From Rhodocyclaceae bacterium (GTDB lineage: Bacteria > Pseudomonadota > Gammaproteobacteria > Burkholderiales > Rhodocyclaceae): a stretch of 5,031 nt of DNA. The stretch's first letter is position 1. Every line of letters begins with the position of its first letter. A program made the position numbers and the translations under genes. This document shows positions 1-5,031 of the stretch, piece by piece. Below the pieces are notes generated by a model. That model did no database searches. It had not been told where the DNA came from and worked only from the letters and a program-made list of their open reading frames with translations. The stretch is taken from assembly GCA_027325905.1 (NCBI GenBank), contig DAIEEM010000029.1:1-5031 (forward strand). The letters run 5' to 3'.

Positions 1-560
1 TGATCGCGTTGCAGACCACGGGCGATCCGATGCGCGGCGAGGCCGCCTTCGAGCCTTGCCAGGGTTGCCACCGCAAGGACGCTTCGGGCCGCACCAGTGG
101 CGCCTTCCCGCGATTGTCCGGCCAGCACGCGTCGGTGCTCATCAAGCAGATCGTCGATATCCGCGCCGGCCGCCGCATCAACCCGAAGATGGAGCCCTTC
201 ATCGAGGACCATGCACTCACGCCCTACGAGATCGCTGACATCGCCGCCTTTCTGCAGGGGCTGCCGATCTCGACCGAGAACGGCGAGGGTCCCGGCACAG
301 GCGTTGCCGTGGGCAAGCAGATATACGACAAGGATTGCGCCAACTGCCATGGCGCCAACGGCGAAGGCAGCGCCGAACGCTTCTACCCGATGGTCGCGGC
401 CCAGCATTACCGCTACCTGCTGCGGGAAATGGAGGACATCCGCGACGGCTACCGCAAGAATTCCAATCCCGAGATGGTCAAGGTCATCAAGCCTTACACG
501 AATACCGAACTGGAGACCGTGGCGGACTACCTGGCGCAACTCGCGCCGCCGAAGAAATAG
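1..560 (+). CDS. Dihaem cytochrome c, c4-like (5' partial)
   Basis: This is a periplasmic electron carrier built from two tandem cytochrome c domains. The frame is open to the left edge (first complete codon at 3), and the TTG at 9 is preceded in frame by Ile-Ala with no ribosome binding site. The true start and an export signal therefore probably lie upstream. Counting from the TTG at 9, haem-binding motifs are CQGCH at residues 17-21 and CANCH at 110-114. Likely distal Met ligands are M61 (NPKM) and M156 (NPEM). The two halves look like a duplication: each has CxxCH, then a Gln-His helix, an 'EDIR/VDIR-x-G' helix, the NP-x-M loop and a final helix ending FLQGLP or YLAQLAP. About 183 visible residues fit the mature size of cytochrome c4, which passes electrons to terminal oxidases or other reductases. 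The family is secure at the level of dihaem class I cytochrome c; the c4 label and the partner are inferred. Confidence 0.9.
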   Translation, partial: IALQTTGDPMRGEAAFEPCQGCHRKDASGRTSGAFPRLSGQHASVLIKQIVDIRAGRRINPKMEPFIEDHALTPYEIADIAAFLQGLPISTENGEGPGTGVAVGKQIYDKDCANCHGANGEGSAERFYPMVAAQHYRYLLREMEDIRDGYRKNSNPEMVKVIKPYTNTELETVADYLAQLAPPKK

Positions 561-667
561 CAGCGGCGCTTGCCGCACCAGGAAGACGTGAAATCGAGTG
601 GCGGGCCGTGCGCTTGCGTCATGGCGAGGTGACCTGCAGGCAGGCAAACCGTGAGGTGGGATATGCC
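561..667 (+). other. Intergenic gap, cytochrome to cyclase
   Basis: This 107-base gap separates the cytochrome stop from the chosen cyclase start. It begins with a small inverted repeat, GCGGC-GCTT-GCCGC at 563-576, which has no T-run after it and is a weak terminator candidate at best. A GAGGTGG ribosome binding site lies at its right end. I see no convincing -35/-10 promoter. Whether the cyclase is co-transcribed with the cytochrome cannot be decided from this sequence. Confidence 0.5.
653..659 (+). promoter_or_regulatory. Ribosome binding site deciding the cyclase start
   Basis: GAGGTGG lies eight bases before the ATG at 668. This choice matters because the reading frame is open far upstream, from 335, running antiphase through the cytochrome gene. 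The upstream part has no recognisable protein character, while the ATG at 668 has a purine-rich site at normal spacing. Confidence 0.6.
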
Positions 668-1816
668 ATGACTGGAACGCTGCGATTGTTGTGCCGACAA
701 GCCTGCGCCACGGCGATCACCGAGTTGCGGCGCCAAAAGGCTGCACTGAACAAAGGGGACACCTATCTCGATTTGGTTTCGAATCGCCGTTCGGTCGTCA
801 TCGTCACACGGGTTCGGGTGATTGCCGCGCTGTTTGCGTTGCTTACGCCGCTCTGGCTGGTGATCGACATCTGCGCATTCCCACGCCAGGTGTGGGTGGG
901 ACTAGGGTTGGCGCGCATCCTGGCCGCGCTCGGCTTCCTGGGTATTTTCCTCGTGCCGTGGAAGGCCGAGGCGCCGCGACACGCCTACGGCGTATTGGCG
1001 GCGCTGCTCGCAGTGCCGACCGCATTTTTCCTGTTTTCCTTCCATCACGTGCGGCAATTCGAGTTGGACGGTATTCCAGCCGCGTTCGCCGCGGGCTATG
1101 GTTTCCTACCGTTCGTGATGGTGGCGGGGCTGTCGCTGTTTCCGCTGACGCTTATGGAAAGCCTGACGTTCTCGGCGCCGATGCTCATGGTCCAGGCCTT
1201 GACCATTGCGCTGAGTCTTCCGCTGCTCGACTGGCCGGCCGCGGCGGCGTCGTTCTGGCTGCTGCTGTTGATTACCGGCGTCTCCGCCATGGCCGGCACC
1301 GCCCAGCTAGGATACATGGCGGCGCTGGTACACGATGTCCTGCGCGACGGCCTGACCGGCTGCTATTCGCGCAACGGTGGCAAAGAACTGTTGAACCTGC
1401 AGTTCGTGCTTTCCGAGCGTAATCGCATGCCGGTCGCGGCGGCGTTCATCGATCTCGACCGCTTCAAGGAGATCAACGACACCTTCGGCCACGACGCCGG
1501 CGACGGCGTACTCGTCGCGGCCGTCGCCAGCATACGCAAATACGTACGTGTCGGCGACATGCTGACACGCTGGGGTGGCGAGGAGTTCCTGCTCGTCATG
1601 CCTAACACCACCATGGAAGACGCTTGTGTCGCGCTGCGGCGTATGACCAATGCCGGCCTGGGCCGGCGCGGCGATGGTGCCATGGTGACCGCCAGCATCG
1701 GCATTGCCGAACGTATCGGCGACGGCGTCGAGACATGGGAGAAATTGGTCGAGAAGGCCGATAACCGCATGTACATGGCCAAGCGCCTGGGCCGGAACCG
1801 CGTGGTCGTCGGTTAG
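668..1816 (+). CDS. Membrane-bound diguanylate cyclase (6 TM + GGDEF)
   Basis: The product is predicted to make cyclic di-GMP from two GTP at the inner membrane. From the ATG at 668 it has 382 residues. A cytosolic N-terminus of about 48 residues is followed by six hydrophobic segments at roughly 49-69, 76-98, 106-125, 137-160, 163-187 and 191-218. This even number places both ends in the cytoplasm. The GGDEF domain starts near 226 (DGLTGCYSR, a variant of the usual DxLTGLxNR). By comparison with PleD, D262 is the first metal ligand and N270 and D279 contact guanine. GGEEF stands at 303-307 and the inhibitory I-site RVGD at 294-297, five residues before GGEEF, so catalysis and product inhibition both look intact. 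The membrane part resembles MASE-type sensor domains in layout, but I cannot assign a named family or ligand. The C-terminus (ADNRMYMAKRLGRNRV) is typical. Function is confident; the signal sensed is unknown. Confidence 0.92.
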   Translation: MTGTLRLLCRQACATAITELRRQKAALNKGDTYLDLVSNRRSVVIVTRVRVIAALFALLTPLWLVIDICAFPRQVWVGLGLARILAALGFLGIFLVPWKAEAPRHAYGVLAALLAVPTAFFLFSFHHVRQFELDGIPAAFAAGYGFLPFVMVAGLSLFPLTLMESLTFSAPMLMVQALTIALSLPLLDWPAAAASFWLLLLITGVSAMAGTAQLGYMAALVHDVLRDGLTGCYSRNGGKELLNLQFVLSERNRMPVAAAFIDLDRFKEINDTFGHDAGDGVLVAAVASIRKYVRVGDMLTRWGGEEFLLVMPNTTMEDACVALRRMTNAGLGRRGDGAMVTASIGIAERIGDGVETWEKLVEKADNRMYMAKRLGRNRVVVG

Positions 1817-1840
1817 CGCCGCGTCCGCGGACGCGCGGCG
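1817..1840 (+). terminator. GC-rich hairpin just after the cyclase stop
   Basis: The first base after the TAG begins a strong inverted repeat. The arms CGCCGC (1817-1822) and GCGGCG (1835-1840) are exactly complementary. Inside them, GCGTCCGCGGACGC (1821-1834) is a perfect 14-base palindrome. The structure must fold either with a two-base bulge using the outer arms or as the inner palindrome alone. There is no T-run after it, so it is not a classical intrinsic terminator. It may slow polymerase, protect the 3' end of the upstream message, or partly uncouple the cyclase from the next gene. Confidence 0.4.
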
Positions 1841-1887
1841 GAAGCATCGATAGGGGAGCGTGTGACGGGAGTTTCTCGACAACCAAA

Positions 1888-1894
1888 AGAGGAG
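1888..1894 (+). promoter_or_regulatory. Strong ribosome binding site of the small membrane gene
   Basis: AGAGGAG lies six bases before the ATG at 1901, close to the ideal anti-16S match and spacing. It favours that ATG over the in-frame GTG at 1862, which would add 13 polar residues. The GTG has AGGGGAG (1852-1858) only three bases before it, which is too close for good initiation. Confidence 0.75.
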
Positions 1895-1900
1895 ATTGCG

Positions 1901-2140
1901 ATGAACGGCTTGACGACCGAGTTTCGGATGGCGAAGGACGATGTACTTTTCCTTGTCGGCACGTCATTTATGGGGCTGTGCGGGCTGGTGATGCTTTCGG
2001 TTCTCGTTTCGTGGGGAGTTGGCGGCAGCGAGTACAAGGACATCATTTATGGCGACGGCGCCTTGATCCTTGCCGGCGCAGGCTTCGTCGTCGGCGCCGC
2101 GCTTTACTCCCTGGCCAAGCAGGTCGACGGTAGCCGCTAG
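1901..2140 (+). CDS. Small two-helix membrane protein, unknown function
   Basis: The protein has 79 residues and I do not recognise a family. It has a short polar N-terminus (MNGLTTEFRMAKDD), a hydrophobic helix at about 15-39 rich in Gly, Leu and Val, an acidic loop with SEYKDIIYGDG at about 43-53, a second helix at about 54-72, and a short tail ending KQVDGSR. It has no signal peptidase site, no conserved Cys pair and no CxxCH motif. The excellent ribosome binding site and codon use like its neighbours argue that it is a real gene. It lies 84 bases after the diguanylate cyclase on the same strand, separated by a GC hairpin, so co-transcription is possible but not shown. Its stop overlaps the stop of the convergent dsbB. 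A role as a small partner of the cyclase or another membrane complex is only a guess. Confidence 0.75.
   Translation: MNGLTTEFRMAKDDVLFLVGTSFMGLCGLVMLSVLVSWGVGGSEYKDIIYGDGALILAGAGFVVGAALYSLAKQVDGSR
2137..2140. other. Shared CTAG: overlapping stops of convergent genes
   Basis: The palindrome CTAG contains TAG on both strands. The small membrane gene ends at 2138-2140 on the + strand, and dsbB ends at 2139-2137 on the - strand. The coding regions therefore overlap by four bases tail to tail, with no space for a terminator between them. Transcripts from each side must run into the opposite gene. Confidence 0.95.
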
Positions 2141-2634
2141 CGTTCGTCGCGCCGCAAGGCCGCGAAAACCGCCAGCGCGAACATGGCGCTGAAAGCCAGC
2201 AGCGACCATTCGGCGATCGACAGGCCGAGGAGTTTCCACGGCCGTTCGGAGCACAGGCCGCTGACCTCGAACAGCAGCGGCAGGTGTTGGCCGGCCCAGT
2301 CGACCAATTGTTCCCACCACGGCGCGTCGGCGACGCAGTTCGTGTCGTGGGCGACGCGCTGTATCCATATCTGGTAGCCGGCGACGAAGGCGCCGGTGGC
2401 GGCGATGGCGGCCATCGCCAGCGCGGCCAGGCGCCGTGCCAGCGGCTGCACCGTGATCAGGCCGCCGATGCCGACCAGGGCCAGCAGCAGATAGAGCATG
2501 CGCTGGAGGATGCACAGCGGGCAGGCGGCGAGATTGAGCAGGTGCGCCAGGACGATGCCGCCGCCGACGAGCGCGAGGCTGACGGCGGCAGCGGCGGCGA
2601 AGGGAAGGCGCGGCTGGAGGAGGAACTTGTTCAT
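2137..2634 (-). CDS. dsbB: Disulfide bond formation protein B
   Basis: DsbB is the inner-membrane enzyme that reoxidises the periplasmic thiol oxidase DsbA and passes the electrons to quinone. From the ATG at 2634 the protein has 165 residues, close to the family norm. It has four hydrophobic segments at about 12-32, 43-61, 70-90 and 141-160. The first redox pair is C38-P-L-C41, at the start of helix 2, followed by R45, equivalent to the quinone-associated Arg48 of E. coli DsbB. The second periplasmic pair is C100 and C128, followed by the conserved ERPWKLLGLSIAEW stretch. An in-frame ATG at 2667 would add 11 residues; neither start has a clear ribosome binding site, and 2634 gives the usual N-terminal length. 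The gene follows the PAS-GGDEF-EAL gene on the same strand after 79 bases and ends against the convergent small membrane gene. No dsbA is in view. Confidence 0.93.
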   Translation of the reverse strand: MNKFLLQPRLPFAAAAAVSLALVGGGIVLAHLLNLAACPLCILQRMLYLLLALVGIGGLITVQPLARRLAALAMAAIAATGAFVAGYQIWIQRVAHDTNCVADAPWWEQLVDWAGQHLPLLFEVSGLCSERPWKLLGLSIAEWSLLAFSAMFALAVFAALRRDER

Positions 2635-2713
2635 GGCGGCGGGCGGAGCGGACGTGAAAACGCCCATTTTAGTGGCGGACGGGCCGGAAAGGTTCCATCG
2701 CTGCGGCGCCGGA
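2635..2713 (-). other. Short gap before dsbB
   Basis: This gap lies between the EAL gene stop and dsbB. On the - strand, TAAAAT (2671 to 2666) resembles a -10 element and would place transcription start about 25 bases before the dsbB ATG, but no acceptable -35 lies 16-18 bases further upstream. The same stretch can form a weak four-base stem (CGCC/GGCG, + positions 2661-2664 and 2674-2677) followed on the - strand by TTTT. Neither signal is strong, so read-through from the upstream gene remains the simplest expectation. Confidence 0.3.
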
Positions 2714-5031
2714 CTATCGTTCCGCCGCAGCGCGCCCGAGGAAGGCCACCACTTCGTCGGCCGGCACCGGCCGGCAGATGTGGAAACCCTGGAGCAGCAT
2801 GTCGGCCTGGCCGCCCAGGTTTTCGAGGAAGCGGCGCTGTTCGTCGAGTTCGACGCCTTCGGCGACGATCTTCAGCGACAGGCTGGCGCCGAGGCTGACG
2901 ATGGCATTGACGACGGCGGCATCGTCGGCGTTGCTGCCGAGTCCGCGGACGAAGGACTGGTCGATCTTCAGCGTGTTGATCGGGAACTGCTTGAGGTAGT
3001 TGAGGCTGGAATAGCCGGTGCCGAAGTCGTCCACGGCGATTTCGCAGCCCAGCGCGCGCAGGCCGTTGAGCGTGGCGATGGAACGCCCGACGTCCGCCAT
3101 GACGACGCTTTCGGTGATCTCGAGTTCGAGCTGGCGCCCGTCGAGCCGATACTCGGTGAGCGTGCGCCGCACCACCTCCACCAGGTCGGTTTGGCGGAAT
3201 TGCACGGCGGAGAGGTTGACGGCGATGCGCAAGTCGTCGATGCCGGCCTGGCGCCATGCCGCCAGTTGGGCGCAGGCCTTGCGCAGCACCCATTCGCCGA
3301 TGGCGACGATGAGGCCGCACTTTTCCGCCACCGGGATGAAGGTCGCCGGCGGGACGGCGCCGAATTCCGGCGACTTCCAGCGCAGCAGCGCCTCGACGCA
3401 GACCACGCGGCGGCTGCGCGGACACCATTGCGGTTGGTAATGCAGATCGAATTCGAGGGCATCGAGCGCCCGGCGCAGGCCGTTCTCGATGCGCAGCGCT
3501 TCCGCCATGCGCGCCGACATGTCGGCGCTGTAGAACTTCAAGGTGTTGCGGCCGAGTTCCTTGGCGCCGAACATGGCGGTGTCGGCATTGCGTTGCAGCG
3601 TCGCCGCGTCGGTTGCGTCGAGCGGCGCCAGCGTGATGCCGATGCTGAGGCTGGTAAACAATTCATGGCCATCGACCGCGAACGGGTGTTCGAATTCATG
3701 GAGCACATCCCGCGCCTTGGCGGCGACGTCGGCGGCGCTGCGCACGTCGTCCATCAGGATGGCGAACTGGTCGCCGCTGAGGCGGCAGACCGTGTCGGTT
3801 TCGCGCAGGCAGGCCAGCAGGCGCCCGGCGACGGCCTTGAGCAGGGCGTCGCCGACATCTACGCCAAGGGTTTCGTTGATCACCTTGAAGTGGTCGAGGC
3901 CGGCGTACATCAGCGCCAGGACGCGGCCGCCGCGGCTCATGTGGGCGATGGCCTGGTTCAGGCGGTCCTGGAACAGCACGCGGTTGGGCAGCCCCGTCAG
4001 GGTGTCGTAGTTGGCGAGGTAGTCGAGCCGGCGTTCCGATTCCTTGTGCTCGCTGAGATCGGAGAAGATGCCGACGTAGTGGCTGATGTCGCCGCGCTCG
4101 CCCTTGACGGCGCGGATGTTCAGCCACTCGGGATAGATGGCGCCGTTCTTGCGGCGGTTTTGCAGTTCGCCTTTCCACTGGCCGTCGTCGCGCAGCGACG
4201 CCCACATGCTCTGGTAGAAGTCGCCCGCATGCAGGCCGGACTTGAGGACGGCCGGCGTCTTGCCGGCGACTTCGTCCTCGCGGTAGCCGGTGATGGCGCA
4301 GAACGCCGGGTTGACGCGCAGTATCCTGGCCTTGCCGTCCGTCACCGTGATGCCGTAGGGGCTGTGCTCGAACACAGTGGCGGCGAGTTGCAGATCCTTT
4401 TCGCGCGCGCGCAGTTCCATCATGTTGTCCTCCAGCTGCTGTGTGTTTCTTATCAGGCGCAGCAGGGAGAAGGCGACGCCGAGCAGCAGAAGGCCGGCAA
4501 GCGCAGCCAGGCCGAGGCGGAAGCGGTTGGCCTGGCGTTCGCCGGCGAGCGCGTCTTCCTGGAAGGCGCGGTTGAGGTCCTTGAGCAGCGGCGTCGTGTC
4601 GGGGAAGACGATTCGCCGCGTCAGTTCGTCGACCTGCGGCCGGAAGCGCAGGATCACCTCGGCATGGGCGAGGACGTTGAGCAGGTCCGGGCGCAGCGAC
4701 GGCGGCAGGCGGTCGGCGTCGCCGCGAAGGTCGCGGATGCCGTCGGCGACGGCGCTGCCCAGGCCTTCGTCGGCGCCGGTGCCGTAGCGCAGCGTGGCGA
4801 AGTAAAGCTCGGACAGGCGTTGGGAGAGTGCTTCGCCGGCGCGGTCGTGCGGCAGCCGGCGCTGCACGTCTTCGACGGCGCGCGGGAAGTAGTGCAGGGA
4901 ATTCTTCAGCAGCGCGTTGCCCGACTTGAAGCGCTCGACGCGGTCCTTATGCTCTTCCAGCGCCGCCATGTACTGGCGGAACAGGGCGTCGATGCGCGCA
5001 CTGCCTTTGGCGGCGATGGCGCCGTCGCCGC
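2714..5031 (-). CDS. Sensor PAS-GGDEF-EAL protein, likely c-di-GMP phosphodiesterase (5' partial)
   Basis: This is a membrane signalling protein predicted to hydrolyse cyclic di-GMP. The frame stays open to the right edge, and the Met at 4969 has no ribosome binding site and sits inside a helical domain, so the real start is outside the window. Numbering from that Met: an all-helical periplasmic region runs to about 148 (with VERFKSGNALLKNSL near 11-25, reminiscent of DAHL-type sensors). A membrane helix follows at about 151-173, a charged coiled-coil linker at 174-195, and a PAS domain at about 194-309. The GGDEF domain spans about 315-475 and looks inactive: its signature is SGDQF (398-402) and the first metal Asp is G357. 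It keeps N365, D374 and the I-site RETD (389-392). The EAL domain spans about 490-740 and looks active: E526 of EALLRW, N585, E617, D647-D648 of DDFGTGYSS, K668, E704 and Q727 are all present. It precedes dsbB by 79 bases on the same strand. The ligand is unknown. Confidence 0.92.
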   Translation of the reverse strand, partial: GDGAIAAKGSARIDALFRQYMAALEEHKDRVERFKSGNALLKNSLHYFPRAVEDVQRRLPHDRAGEALSQRLSELYFATLRYGTGADEGLGSAVADGIRDLRGDADRLPPSLRPDLLNVLAHAEVILRFRPQVDELTRRIVFPDTTPLLKDLNRAFQEDALAGERQANRFRLGLAALAGLLLLGVAFSLLRLIRNTQQLEDNMMELRAREKDLQLAATVFEHSPYGITVTDGKARILRVNPAFCAITGYREDEVAGKTPAVLKSGLHAGDFYQSMWASLRDDGQWKGELQNRRKNGAIYPEWLNIRAVKGERGDISHYVGIFSDLSEHKESERRLDYLANYDTLTGLPNRVLFQDRLNQAIAHMSRGGRVLALMYAGLDHFKVINETLGVDVGDALLKAVAGRLLACLRETDTVCRLSGDQFAILMDDVRSAADVAAKARDVLHEFEHPFAVDGHELFTSLSIGITLAPLDATDAATLQRNADTAMFGAKELGRNTLKFYSADMSARMAEALRIENGLRRALDALEFDLHYQPQWCPRSRRVVCVEALLRWKSPEFGAVPPATFIPVAEKCGLIVAIGEWVLRKACAQLAAWRQAGIDDLRIAVNLSAVQFRQTDLVEVVRRTLTEYRLDGRQLELEITESVVMADVGRSIATLNGLRALGCEIAVDDFGTGYSSLNYLKQFPINTLKIDQSFVRGLGSNADDAAVVNAIVSLGASLSLKIVAEGVELDEQRRFLENLGGQADMLLQGFHICRPVPADEVVAFLGRAAAER

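Noticed and set aside
563..576. Hairpin GCGGC-GCTT-GCCGC after the cytochrome stop as a terminator
   Set aside because: The stem is five base pairs with no T-run; such repeats arise often by chance at this GC content.
335..667. Upstream extension of the cyclase reading frame, open from an ATG at 335 and overlapping the cytochrome gene
   Set aside because: The stretch is arginine-rich low-complexity protein typical of an out-of-frame high-GC reading, overlaps a clear cytochrome c coding region, and the ATG at 668 has a proper ribosome binding site.
1307..1882. Long open frame of 191 codons on the - strand opposite the GGDEF domain
   Set aside because: It is antisense to a conserved catalytic domain with recognisable motifs. 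The antisense protein has no recognisable features; GC-rich codon bias keeps such frames open.
2657..2677. Possible intrinsic terminator or promoter before dsbB (weak CGCC/GGCG stem followed by TTTT; TAAAAT box)
   Set aside because: The stem is only four base pairs and the -10-like box has no matching -35. Neither reaches a level worth a separate feature.
2284..2898. Open frame of 204 codons on the + strand across dsbB and the end of the EAL gene
   Set aside because: It spans the antisense of two well-supported genes and encodes a Gly/Arg/Ala-rich low-complexity product.
2631..3428. Arg- and Pro-rich open frames on the - strand in other phases of the EAL gene (also 2968-3462 and 3696-4205)
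   Set aside because: These are frame shadows of the EAL and GGDEF coding sequence; the true frame contains every conserved motif without interruption, so no frameshift is implied.
4967..4969. ATG at 4969 (- strand) as the start of the PAS-GGDEF-EAL gene
   Set aside because: The frame continues open to the window edge with helical protein-like sequence, and there is no ribosome binding site before this ATG.

Overview
The window is high-GC and densely coding, with no mobile elements, RNA genes or CRISPR arrays that I can see. A c4-type dihaem cytochrome c, c-di-GMP enzymes with large N-terminal membrane sensors, a DsbB homologue and the codon bias together suggest a betaproteobacterium, perhaps a Rhodocyclales-like environmental one. 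That placement is an inference from gene style, not from a marker gene.

Layout. The left part (1-2140) reads on the + strand. It holds the 3' part of a dihaem cytochrome c (to 560), then a six-helix membrane diguanylate cyclase with an intact GGEEF motif and an intact inhibitory I-site (668-1816). A GC-rich hairpin follows its stop, then a 79-residue two-helix membrane protein of unknown function with a strong ribosome binding site (1901-2140). The right part (2137-5031) reads on the - strand. In transcription order it holds a large sensor protein whose start lies beyond the right edge (helical periplasmic domain, one membrane helix, PAS, degenerate GGDEF, EAL; 5031 to 2714), then dsbB (2634-2137). 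The two blocks converge on a single CTAG at 2137-2140, which supplies the TAG stop for both strands.

How the genes may work together. The window pairs a predicted c-di-GMP synthase with a predicted c-di-GMP phosphodiesterase. The phosphodiesterase carries a GGDEF domain that has lost its first metal-binding Asp and reads SGDQF, but keeps the RxxD I-site, so it probably serves a regulatory role. Both proteins are anchored in the membrane with different sensory inputs. The cytochrome and DsbB are envelope redox proteins; nothing in the sequence proves a functional link to the c-di-GMP genes. I found no convincing undescribed system here. The best leads are the degenerate GGDEF-EAL protein, the uncharacterised small membrane protein beside the cyclase, and the shared-stop convergent junction.
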